Shown piece after piece: positions 10,500 to 21,352 of a DNA stretch of 64,000 nucleotides. Location: positions 2,316,501 through 2,380,500 of the forward strand of contig NC_087384.1 in the NCBI RefSeq assembly GCF_963675165.1, in the 5' to 3' direction. This DNA comes from Halichondria panicea (lineage: Eukaryota; Porifera; Demospongiae; Suberitida; Halichondriidae). Position 1 is the stretch's first letter; every line of letters begins with the position of its first letter. The notes under the pieces were generated by a model. The model saw only the letters and a list, made by a program, of their open reading frames with translations, searched no databases and was not told where the DNA came from. The translations under genes and the position numbers were made by a program.

Positions 10500-12004
10500 A
10501 TGGCCTACTTTAGGAAACCTACACATGCTGAGGCTGAAGCAGCCATTAGGGAGTTGGTGTCTACTCTACAGGTAATAATGAGGTATATGCATGCAGAAAT
10601 CTGTATAATTATATATGTTCAAAATGCAGCTTAATTTGTCAAGCTATACTCATCCAAATATTAGAGTGAGCGAGATCGTAAAAGCTGGCTCTATGGGACA
10701 TGGAACAATTGTGCCTGGAAGCTTTGACATCGACCTGGTGCTCTACTCTCACGGCAAGCAAACCTGCGTGCATGCATGCATGTATATGTAGCTGTATAGA
10801 GTCTAGTATAGTAGTAGTAGTCTGTATCTAGCTTAAAAAATTTGAGGCGAAACTATAATTATTATAGACATGATCATCAAAAGCATACACTATGCACGCA
10901 AACATATATATTATAGTTGTGGCTTAACTGCATGAATAACACATGCATGTTGTGCAGATGTGAGCGGAGATACTATCATAACTGACGGATATGACCAACA
11001 CATACGACGGCTAGAAGCTTTCATTAGCAATCGACAGGTGTTTGGAGCAGGGGTCATTACAGAGCCCAACATAACAAGATATGCTGTGCAGTTCAAGTAC
11101 AAGAGCTACATCGATGTGGATCTCTTGATCAGTCCAGTTTGGTGGAGTGATTATCCAAACGATCCGACAATGTTTTTTCGGTTCCTTCGAGATAGTGTGC
11201 CAAGATACAACCTGGAAGTCATGCACAGATTTAGTGTGAACGCTTCCAAGTGGCAAGTGGAGTTTATGAGAAAAAAAGATCAGAAGGTACTATTACATAT
11301 TAAACAACGAATTTTTAATTTTTAATGTGCATGCTTTGTGTTGCATGAATGCCTATACTTTTATAACGCTTATAATTATATCGTACACTGCATGCGTTCT
11401 GCTTGAGTCATCAGTAATATTGCGTGTATATGATATTTATAGGTCAAGGTGTACATAGTCCGGGCTAAAGCATGGAGGAATCGCCTATTGCCTAAAAGTA
11501 GAGTAGGACGAAGAAGCCCTAGTTCCTTTCTAATATCCTTGTTGGTGCTTCGAGCCTATGAAAACCAGCAGTTGAGCCAAACTTATGGCTACCGTGGACA
11601 CAATGAAGCTAGAAGGTAAAATTAATCACCATGCATGCACGTATTATTTCATTAAACTTATAATTATGCAGTACCACTGAAGAGTTGAAGAAACTTGTTC
11701 GGAATCACAGCAGAATGGAGTATGTTTACTTAACTATAATTATATAGATAACAAATAATTTGTATACACATGCAGCATCTATTGGGAAGACTACTACAAA
11801 GCTAGAGACTACCCCACCCTCTTTCCCTCGTCCACTCCACGCCTGGTCGACCCGGCCAATCCAGCTAACAATGTCTACCTGTCTGGCATTGGTACGTACC
11901 CACCCAACAAAAGGCCAAGTGAAAACGAGCAGGACTGGAGTCAGTTTGTGGACAAAGTGCAATACTTTGACCTTGAGAAGAGTGTGGAGGAGATCACACG
12001 TTAA
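10500..12004 (+). CDS. OAS: 2'-5' oligoadenylate synthetase, intact (324 aa)
   Basis: Exons 10500-10571, 10630-10753, 10958-11286, 11453 minus ten (11443)-11615, 11672-11719 and 11776-12004 join to 325 codons including the stop. The enzyme family polymerises ATP into 2'-5' oligoadenylate. Visible parts: GS motif AGSMGHGT at residues 43-50, the metal-binding D57 and D59 (FDIDLVLYS), third aspartate D120 (IDVDLLISP), the RAKAWRN helix at about 182, and LVDPANPANN at about 272-281, the OAS1_C signature. It is shorter than human p42 OAS1 (364 aa). Two oddities: the second intron starts with GC (CACG|GCAAGC) where the sister gene has GT, and the third intron of the other copies is absent, so their 268- and 58-nt exons form one 329-nt exon. 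The 3' flank (AAGACCGTTCAAGAGAGC) is shared with the 16.9-kb gene, a recent relative. Exon 4 begins at 11443. Confidence 0.9.
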
Positions 12005-12916
12005 GACCGTTCAAGAGAGCTGACTAACTTAAACAGACAATTAAGACTATATAGCATGCAGCACACAATATTATAGTGTAGTAGTGTATTATTATAGTAA
12101 CTTGTTTCGCTGATGGCTGTACGATGCTTAAACGTATTATTTGATTGTTAAACGTATTATTTTGATTTTTTTAATTCGTTTGCTGACCTTTTACTATAAT
12201 TATATACACTAATACCCTGAGGCAATTCAGTTGGGTATACTCATTAGCAGTGCATGCATGCATGCATTGTGTATAGTTCTAGAAAATTAACAACTAGTAG
12301 GAATACAGGCTTATCCTTTATTCATTGATGGATTATTACTTTTCTCAAAACAATGAATATTCTTAAGGGACTTTTCATGGGAATCAGCTCTAACAGTATA
12401 AGAACTGCTATAAGCATGATGATGGTGCAAGACGTGGGTGCAGCTGTTGGGAGCATCAATTAATGAGCCTATAATTATGGACTTTCCCTGGGACAGTCCC
12501 TTTGCCCTTTGCTGACTAATCTCATAAACACTACTTAGTCTACTACCGCAAAAGAAAACAAACACACACATACCCCCAATTAGAGATATACACATAGACA
12601 AATAAGAACATAACAAATGGATTTTAGGAATTGCCTCCCCACAGCAATGAGCTACTCACTCACAAGGCTGCTAGAGAAGCAACAGATGAGATGGCTACCC
12701 TCCTAAAAGTACTATAGAGCAACAGTAATGTGCAAAATTCACTTATCTGCTTTACATGACAGGAACAACAGCCAATTACTATCAGTGAAGTCATCAGAGC
12801 TGGCTCTCTGGGACAAGGCACTGCAGTGAGACTTTGATCTGGACATAGTCATCTACTCAAGAAGTGAGCACCTGCTAAACACAGAATAATAGTAAGAACA
12901 TTATTACCGTAAGAAC

Positions 12917-13550
12917 CTCGATTTAAGGCGACCCTCCAAATTAATATGCGACACCCAGGAGCTTCAAAAATTTTCTGACCCCTAAAAGTAGCGACAGCTG
13001 CGTTGACAATTAATGTCGCGTTCTAAATAAAGGTAAATGTAGCCACCCCTATAGCTTCGATTGTAGCCCACTGGAAAATCTAGACTCGCAAGCCGTCACT
13101 GTTGCAGGTGAACAGTAGACTGGTCAAACTCCGTGTAGAGACTCGTGTTGCACCGTCAGCATATCTGATAAGATTCTAAGTGGCTGCAGTTTTCGTGACG
13201 TCACTATACTGCTGTGCTACGTAGAGTTTTCTAGTGGTACGTCACTATCAACGATCTTGCGGTAACCGCATGCGGTTAGTTGCCACAAATATCGTGGCAA
13301 ACCTTACACGAGTCTCTACACGGAGTTTGACCAGTCTACTGTTCGCCTGCAACAGTGACGGCTTGCGAGTCTATGGAAAATCAGTGTTTCTAAGCGGCCT
13401 GAAATCGAGGCAAGTAGACTCTGTAAAGTTACCTCCAATTAGATGCGACCCTCTAAATATTCGACACCAGGACTTCAATACAATTTTTTAACCTCCAAAA
13501 AAAGCGACCTCTGGCTTCGTAATTATTAAAAAGTGTCGCTTTAAATCGAG
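12917..13550. mobile_element. MITE with CTCGATTTAA ends inside the broken OAS copy
   Basis: CTCGATTTAAGGCGAC at the left end is matched by GTCGCTTTAAATCGAG at the right end. Near-repeats of GCGACCCTCYAAAT and CGACACCAGGA.CTTCAA lie inside both halves. It sits between OAS exons 2 and 3 and appears to have removed the start of exon 3. No target duplication could be settled. A second element (13081-13373) is nested within it. Confidence 0.65.
13081..13373. mobile_element. 293-bp foldback MITE nested in another MITE, 9-bp target duplication
   Basis: Arms of about 67 bp starting TAGACTCGCAAGCCGTCA and ending in the exact complement match with one mismatch. TGGAAAATC lies on both sides (13072-13080 and 13374-13382). 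The middle has no coding capacity. The ends are the same as in the 53-bp element at 4464-4516, which helps define the family. The 9-bp duplication again points to a Mutator-like transposase acting in trans. Confidence 0.88.
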
Positions 13551-14761
13551 AGAAGACGGCTAAAGCTAGAGAAGCTTGAGAAATTCTTGAAAAGAAGCAG
13601 CGATGTGCAATTTAAGAATAGGACACCTCACTCTGTCCAGTTTCGGTACAAGGACCTCATTGACGTTGACATGCTGGTGACCCCTTGGTGGGACAGTGTC
13701 TCCCAGCTGAGCCTGTTCTTAGACAAGATCCCGGTTCAAAAGCGCTTCCTGTGAGTTAAAATTCAAGAACAGAACTGCATATCAAGTATATATATATATA
13801 TGCATGCATGCCAATGTACATGCAGGTTCTCAATTGGAGCCTCCAAATGCAGGTGCAGTTTATGCAGAAGCAAGATAATGAGGCAAGGGATACATACATT
13901 ATATTATAGATTGCAGTTCATCTACATGTAACATTGTGCATGTACGTATATGTACCGCAATGGTATAGGTCAAAGTGCTTATTCAGCGTGCTAAGGCATG
14001 GAGAAATAAACAATGGCCAAATGTTTACCCATGCAGGACAGAAGAAGCCAAAGTCTTACTTTCTTTCTTTGCTCGTTTTGAAAGCTTATCAGCGTGCAAA
14101 GAAGAAATTTGGAAATCAAATCTTTCGCTGAATGAATGGCTGAAAAGTACGTACACGCATGCAGTTATCACATCATAGTATACCCTTACATCGATCTATT
14201 CACGCATAATTATACCATAATAGGACCTCCTATGAGCTTAAAGACCTTGTTCTTAGGGAAGATCAACAAGAGTAAGTCGATCTATACATTGTAGAAGTAT
14301 ATACTGGCATTGTTAATCACTATAATTATATACTGTATAAGGTATATATCTAGATCTGTTACACAACCACACACATCACTCATTGAAATACAGTATTCAC
14401 TAGGACAACGACTATACTACATGGTGGAAGGAACTGGTAACACGATTCTGCATGACACCCCAAAACCCCCTCGCCTCCTGGACCCAGCTAACCCAGCCAA
14501 CAATCTATTTGACACCGGGTTCACCACTACACGTACCGGTGACAGGTCACATGATGAGGGGGAGGGGAACTGGGCTGAGATAAAGAAGAAGATTGAGACC
14601 ATCGACCTTACTGTAGATATAACAGCCTAATAATTATAAGAGTATTATAACTCATCATAAAGTATTTAACTTTATACGTATTATGTTGAAATTACTAATT
14701 GAGAGCTAGACATGCAGTGAGATTATAGGTACGGTATATAAACTTAACATGTTCCATTATT

Positions 14762-15280
14762 TACAGTATTTATTCTACTGAGATTACGCCCACCCTAATT
14801 GCATGCTACAAAGTAGCTATAGGTGGGATGGGCTTAATTTCGAAAACGATATAATTTTGTCTCGAAATTAAGACCACCCATGCAGGTTATTTGCCTCGAA
14901 ATTACGCCCGCTCATTAAAAAACGATCTGCATGCGTCTGACCTGCAGCTATTGAAATACAATGCAATATACAACAATGCATAAGTAAAGTAGCTATATAA
15001 TTTTATATATGTATGAAGAAAAGTATATAAGTCAAGATTCTGCATCAGAGAGTTGTTCCTATATATATATTCAGAGTCTTCAACAGAGATTTAGAGAAGA
15101 TAGCTCATATAGATCCAATAATTACTGCTATTTGCAAGTAGACTATAGGAGACAAGAACAAATCAGCTCAAGAAATTGTTATTTTTTTTTAGCAGTGGGC
15201 GTATTCTCAAGGCAAATTAGCCTTTGCAGGAACTTTCACTCAAAAATGGGGTGGGCGTAATCTCGATAGAGTACGGTAAT
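14762..15280. repeat. Inverted-repeat element, GAGATTACGCCCACCC ends
   Basis: GAGATTACGCCCACCC at about 14780 faces GGGTGGGCGTAATCTC at about 15249. Extra copies of TCGAAATTA.G.CC lie at 14860-14915. It is followed by AGAGTACGGTA at the right end. It looks like a Tc1/mariner-type MITE; I did not settle the duplication. Confidence 0.5.
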
Positions 15281-15389
15281 TATGCAAAAACAACAACCTA
15301 TACATATTTTCGTGGGTTTTAATATTTCTGCTATTTCTGTAAGTGAGAGTAAAATCGCAAAAAATGTGTATACTTATGTCTAGCAGATA

Positions 15390-15765
15390 ATTGGAAATGC
15401 AATGAACTTTGCAGCTCTCTTCTCACTCTTGAAGCTACCAATATAGCTAGCATTCTATAGTGCAGAGCTAAGTAGAGTAGCAACACTCCATATAATTATG
15501 GACAAGTTTTGCTATACGCATGCACTGTTTTGAAAAGGCTGCAATAGCATTCCGAGTAGGCATAACTCAAGAACGATTATTTTGCAAATCCACACATTAA
15601 AATCCCCCAAAAAACTTTGTAGAATCCTATAGAAACTCTAACTTGCAGTTCATTGATCCTTGAACAACTGTAGCAGTCTACACACATACAGACACACATG
15701 CATGCACACATTATATACCGTATATGTATACTTTGCTTGCGCATGCGCACCGAGGCATAACAAAC
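15390..15765 (-). repeat. Dispersed repeat R1, copy 3
   Basis: The complement matches 6790-7215: TATGCCTCGGTGCGCATGCG at its start (about 15765 on the minus strand), the ATTTGCAAAATAAT block and GTTGCTACTCTACTTAG. Confidence 0.65.
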
Positions 15766-16061
15766 ATTAATTTCACAACTGCAGAATAGCAAAATGAGAA
15801 ATTGTACTGTGAAAATATGCCACCTTAAGGTATTTACAGTGAATACTCCGAGTTCAGAGAAACTGAAATTCATGGGTATATAGCACTACAGAGTATATTC
15901 ATTGAATTACTGCATTATCACAACTACAGGAATGCAATCCTTGTATGGAGTGAAAATCCCCACACACACACACACATGCAGTGGAATGAATAGAGTGCAC
16001 GTACATGCAGCAATAAGCCTATAAAGCAATTGCTATAATAAACTAATTGCTATAATAAACT

Positions 16062-16613
16062 ATGGCGACAACCCAAGTCAGAGTAAAGAGGCCATTAAGA
16101 AAAGCTCGGATATTAAGCAACAAAGTTAGAACTACACTGATAAAAATAAGTCAACAAACTTTCCAGCTGGAATCTGTTATCAGTGGCTTACTAAATTAAT
16201 TGACATCACACAGGCATCTGAAGAGGAAGAAATAGACATTGACATATCAGATGTTGTTGTTGGAGGATCAGTGGCTCATGGTACAGCATTACCTGGGCAC
16301 TTTACATTTTACCTGACGCCAGCTTGGAGTAAGTTCACTCTCAGTATACATAAATATTACGTATATTAAAAATTATTACATACATATCACAGCCTCATAG
16401 TCCCTGGGGAGAACCCCTTAATAATGGAGAAGTACTGTGACATCCTCCCAGACCGGCCATGCATGCCTCCTCGATCCTGCCAACCCATTCACAAACTTGT
16501 ACCGACAAGGCCTCGGGGAAGTAAAACCGAGCGGGGGAAAGGACATTAAAGAACGATGGGAGATATTTGCAAAGAGAATAGAAACACTTAATCTTGTGAT
16601 GAACCTCACATAG
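16062..16613 (+). pseudogene. OAS relic with lost catalytic aspartates
   Basis: Exon 1 (16062-16145, starting MATTQVRVKRPLRK) should be followed by a GT donor but reads ATAAGT. Exon 2 (16214-16328) reads VVVGGSVAHGTALPGHFTFY: the GS motif is kept, but the FDIDL segment with both metal-binding aspartates has become FTFYL. Exons 3-5 are absent; only 64 nt separate exon 2 from the last exon. The last exon (16393-16613) starts IVPGENPLIMEKYC and ends NLYRQGLGEVKPSG...NLVMNLT-stop, with a frame break at an inserted-looking CATGCATGC just before LLDPANPF. It is related to the disrupted gene at 19.7-25 kb, which shares the VPGENP.IMEKY start of this exon. Confidence 0.8.
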
Positions 16614-16856
16614 GTCATTTAGCCTTACAAGCACATTTACTAGCTGTTCATTGCAGCTATACATGTTCATGTTTGCTACCATCAATAAAATTGCAATAAT
16701 AAATGCAGACTCTTGAGTCTAATATTCCAGGAACTATATAAGCAACCAATTAATGTATACACTATACACACATAATTATACAGAATTCATGACATACCAC
16801 AATATTCACTCCAATACTACAGAAATACAGTTACGGAGAAACTCAATTATTACAAC

Positions 16857-16864
16857 TATAAAAG
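16857..16864 (+). promoter_or_regulatory. TATA-like box of the 16.9-kb OAS gene
   Basis: TATAAAAG followed by AGC, 91 nt before the start codon at 16948. It matches the box at 10437 of the sister gene. Confidence 0.45.
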
Positions 16865-16947
16865 AGCTAGGACCTCCAATGTGTATACGTATACCTATAT
16901 ACTTTGGATTTCTAACTTCATTTTAGCTGAAAGCTATATTACCCAAC

Positions 16948-18464
16948 ATGGCAGCCTCTCATGCCCCAAATCATACTGAAGCTGAGAAAGCAATTGGAGA
17001 ACTAGTCCTAAAATTACAGGTACTCGACCCATGCGCCACTGTAACTCTACCCTATATAAATATTAATACCCCTATACATATATATATTAGCTATTCAGTA
17101 CTGTGACAAATCTATATATAATTATATATCACAAGTTATCTATAGAATTTTCAATTCAGACAAACCTTTCAAAGTACACACAAAGCCCCAGTATTAGAGT
17201 GAATGAGATTGTTAAGGCTGGCTCCATGGGACATGGGACAGCTGTGCCTGAACACTTTGACATTGACCTGGTGCTCTACTCTAGCGGTGAGTATATACGG
17301 GACTATATGCATGTCTTTACAACATTATTAATAAATTACTGAATGCAATTTGAAAATGCAGATGTGAACAGAGATTCAGTGAACAGAATCGGATACGAAA
17401 GCTACTTAAAGCAAATAAGAGCTTTCATAACAGATGGCAGAGTCTTCAGGGCAGGAATCGTCACTAACATCAATCTGACCAGATACGCTGTTCAGTTTCA
17501 ATATGAGGGCTACATCGATGTGGACCTCCTAGTCAGCCCTGTCTGGTGGGGGGGACAACCCAAACATCCACGAGAGCTCTTTGAATTCCTGCGAGATAGG
17601 GTGCCTAACGATGCTGAAGCCAGGCATAAGTAAGCATTACTTCACAATCATGTATGCTTTATGCTGACTATAATTATAATGAACGCACGAATGCTCTCTT
17701 TGAGTATAGATCGAAATCAATGCATGTATGATTCTGCAGGTTCAGTGTGAACGCATCCAAGTGGCAAGTTGCTTTCATGAAGAAGCAAGATTCATCCGTG
17801 AGTTCACCAACACATTATGTTCAGTAAATACCTAATAGATTGTCACACAAACAAACATAAGGTGAAGCAGCTAATCATACGAGCTAAAGCATGGAGGAAC
17901 CAGCTATGGCAAAAGAGCAAGGGAGGCCGAGGTCGACCAAGCTCTTACTTGCTCACTCTGCTGGTACTTCATGCATACAAGACTTCCTCTGGTACTGCCA
18001 AAAGGTACGTAAAAATTACGATATGTACTATATAATTTTAAGTTAATATTTGACACTCCATATAGTACAACACAAAAACTGAAGGAAATTGTTCGCAACC
18101 ACAGGACAATGAAGTAAGTATAACCCAGAGTGCATGTGCATGTTTTTACTGCACACACTCATGTGCATGGTATACAACTATATTATGTACACACTGTATG
18201 AGTCAACGTGCATGCTAATTTTCCAGCATTTACTGGGAGAACTACTACAACGCTAGAGACTACCCCACCCTCTTTCCCTCGTCCACTCCACGCCTGGTCG
18301 ACCCGGCCAATCCAGCTAACAATGTCTACCAGTCTGGCATTGGGCCGTACCCACCCAAGAAAAGGCCGTGTGACTACGAGCGTGGGGATGGGGACTGGAG
18401 CCAGTTTGTGGACAAAGTGGAACACTTTGACCTTGAGAAGAGTGTGGAGGAGATCACACGTTAA
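16948..18464 (+). CDS. OAS: 2'-5' oligoadenylate synthetase, intact (317 aa)
   Basis: Seven exons: 16948-17019, 17160-17286, 17362-17629, 17740-17797, 17862-18004, 18066-18113, 18227-18464, all GT-AG, giving 318 codons with the stop and phases 0,1,2,0,2,2. The key residues are present: AGSMGHGT at 44-51, D58 and D60 (FDIDLVLYS), D121 (IDVDLLVSP), FSVNASKWQV after the third intron, RAKAWRN, and LVDPANPANNVY in the last exon. The protein should sit in the cytosol; there is no signal peptide. It is the closest relative of the 10.5-kb gene: the last exons and 3' flanks are almost the same, but this copy has kept the intron that splits E-A-R-H-K|F-S-V-N. Synthetase activity is inferred from the full motif set, not shown. 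Confidence 0.92.
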
Positions 18465-19690
18465 GACCGTTCAAGAGAGCTGACTATAACTTTAGTACTT
18501 ACATACACAGGACTATATATAATTATAGTAGCACATTGTTAGATATTAGAACTTATAGAGTTTCCATGCACGTGTGACCAAAAATAACAAAAAGTATTTT
18601 GCAACAAATTAAGGGACTCTCCGTAGCCAGACATACAATATTTAGAATAAAGACTTATAACATGGCAAGACACAAAAGAAGACCAATAGGACGAGCTACA
18701 TGTAGGGAGATAGTTATAAGCACTTATCTGACATCCTAAACAAGGCCGGACTGTTTATAGAGGCCATTATATGAGTATTTATTATCATCATCGTGTACAC
18801 ATGAGGCATTTCAAAGGGAAGTATTATAGGACATGTAAAAAGGCATCTGAGATATTTGTAGAGGCTCGTTGGGCCAGGGCACCATGCATTGTTTATGAGC
18901 ACTATAATTATAATTAAGCAATTACTTCTGATAGGTCTCCTTCCGACTAAAAGAGACGTGGCCCAGTTGAAGTTGCTACTGGATACAAAAAACTATATAG
19001 GAAAGCTTGAGTTAAGTGAAAATGTGCGTCACTACAAGCATATACCATGAAATAAATGTTACATTGAGCCCCTTTTCATACATGCACATCTATAACGTAA
19101 TGAGTGCCTATAATTATGAGCCCAAGATTTCACTTCATTAAGCAATTATTGTGACTGCCGGTAGGATTAGTAATTAAGCAGGGGAACATACAACAGCAAT
19201 CCAATGTAACAAAAATAATCACAGGACCAGTGTTTATATACTTCTCCGGCTAACAACTAGCACTTAACCAGACCCGCACACAGTATTATATAGTCCGAGT
19301 ATATCACAAGAGCTTTTATAGTGGGAAATCAATGATTATGAATGATCCTGTGAACCTTTCAAACAATAATTATGTGTATTCGAGTGAAATAGGGGAAATG
19401 GCTAAGGGAGAGGGAAAATGCCGGGGAAATTAATTTTTTGTTGCAACATTGATAGATTGAAGCTTGAACATGCGAAAAAACGTATCTATTAGGCCAAAAA
19501 TGTGTGAGAGCATGCATGATTAGCTACATTAACTAGATGAATAGAGCAAGACTAGAGGCTGAGGCAAAACGTTTTTTTATGCAGCATTCACATTACTCAT
19601 TAGGTAAAGGTCCTTAACCAAACATCCATAAACAAGGAAGGGATCAAGCTAGCTAGCTAGCTTGCTACATAGTATACACAAGGCCATGTG
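18465..19690. other. Intergenic stretch without recognisable genes
   Basis: AT-rich sequence between two OAS copies. Only short unremarkable reading frames are present on either strand, and no inverted-repeat element with clear ends was found. Confidence 0.5.
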
Positions 19691-21000
19691 ACAATGGCAC
19701 TGGCTCTGGCAGTACCCATGAGCAAAGCTAGTAGAGTGAGGACTCCACTCAAAAATGTCACAGCATTTGTGAAGAGGGTTAGAAGCATACTAAAAAAGAA
19801 GGTGATCCTCATTTGGAACTCTAGATATGCCATGTGCACTGTGTTTTTCTGGTCTAGGAGTCTACTCTGGGCATAAGCATATCTGAAGTATACCTTGGAG
19901 GGTCCCTAGGGCAAGAGACAAGTCTGCCTGCACACTTTGATGTTGATCTATGCATCTATTCACCAAGTACAAACACACTATGCATACACTATATATACTA
20001 CAGTTCATGAGAGCAAATGAGCTATATTAATTCATGTTGTGCATTAGCCTAAATTCATGCTAACCCTACAAGCCCTACAAAGGCTCACACAGACTGAAAC
20101 ATAATTATTGTGCATATAAAAAAATTATAATAATTATGTTCAATCTCAAATTTAAAAACTAAAAATACTTACATGATTATACATAATTATGTTATCTTAT
20201 GCGTTATGGTATCTTACTATACAGGTCTGCATCCGAGCACGAAAGAGGTATCTGAGGAACAGTACAAATTCATACTGGGCAGAACAATCAAGTGCCTAAG
20301 GCACTCCATTACTGACATAAAGAACATTGAGAGGTTGTACCACGGCTGGCGTTTCGAGACCTCTAACCTGAACATTGATTTACAACTCAGTCCTCAATGG
20401 AAGAAACAAAACTTGGAGGATTTGTACGACTACCTCAAAGGAATGCATCCAAAGAGGAGGAATTTGTGCGTAACCTTCTTGTCTCTTATCGTTCTATGAT
20501 ATTACTCTCTCTAATTATGCACACACAAAGTCAGGTTTTGCTGTGGACTGTTCAAGTATCAGACAATGCTAGTAAAATCACAACCACAACAAGTACGAAA
20601 TATTTACGATATCTACAGTATGTCACATGATTTATTAACAGGTAAAAACACTTATAAAAAGATTCAAGGCATGGAGAAACAGAACATGGGACAAGCAGAA
20701 AAATGGCTGCCCTAAATCCTACCTACTGTCTATGCTCGTACTGATATCCTACGAACATGCACCTGCTGAGTTAGCACAGGCAGAATCACTAGAAGAACTG
20801 GCAAAATGGTGGGTGGGCTATTGATTTGGGAAAAGTTTGCATCCACTTGCTTCTCTCGCTTATATAGGATGACCAAGGATATCAAGAAGCTGGTCGAGAG
20901 TATTGCTATAAATCAAGACCTAGAGTGATTTGCTTTACCATTATTTTACCACTATGTACAGTAAAACATTGTGGTACAACATTATGGTATGTATATACTG

Positions 21001-21192
21001 TACCGTATAGCGGGTATATTTCGAGGGTATAAATTTTTGCGTTCATTTTCGTGGAATAGCAGCCTTTTGCAGCATGCATGCATGCGATATTAAATTCAGG
21101 GTTATAAATGTTCGCGGTACATGCTTAATCCGCAAAAACCACAAACATTTATACCCTCGAAATAATTATACCCTCTATACATATATACGGTA
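21001..21192. mobile_element. TACCGTATAGCGGG palindromic MITE
   Basis: TACCGTATAGCGGGTATA at the left and TATATACGGTA at the right, with TTCGAGGGTATAAA and TTTATACCCTCGAA as inner inverted repeats and GCATGCATGC in the middle. TA at each end fits Tc1/mariner-type target choice. It lies in the last intron of the disrupted OAS gene. Related ends are seen at 35379, 36155-36653 and 54829. Confidence 0.65.
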
Positions 21193-21352
21193 TATACAGT
21201 CATGAATTTGTACAACATTTCATACCCTAAACACGTGCCAGGCTGCAAAAACATTGCAATGCAGTAGCCATTAAAGGAAGTACCAAAAACCTAATACAGA
21301 CACACAACTACTCTCTATCAATACAGCATTCACGTCCCTGGGGAGAACCCTG

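Larger units (their letters stand above)
12647..14630 (+). pseudogene. Broken OAS copy with nested transposon insertions
   Basis: All exons can be traced but none makes a clean join. Exon 1 (12647-12708, HKAAREATDEMATLLK) is out of frame with its ATG by one base. Exon 2 (12763-12863, GEV-like SEVIRAGSLGQGT) lacks five bases just before the D-x-D motif, confirmed by its length of 101 against 106 nt in the 26-kb gene. Exon 3 begins inside or next to a transposon and reads LEKLEKFLKRSSD and IDVDMLVTPWW, ending at 13750. The 58-nt exon near 13827-13880 lacks one base in A-S-K-W. Exon 4 (13969-14146) shifts frame before KPKSYFLSLLVLKAY. Exon 5 is 14224-14271. Exon 6 (14394-14630, RLLDPANPANNLFDTG) enters out of frame. 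There are at least four independent frame breaks. Confidence 0.88.

Noticed and set aside
11726-18483. Antisense and alternate-frame ORFs over the OAS last exons (11726-12023 and 18183-18483)
   Set aside because: Shadows of the conserved OAS1_C exon; the real frame carries DPANPANN and joins correctly.
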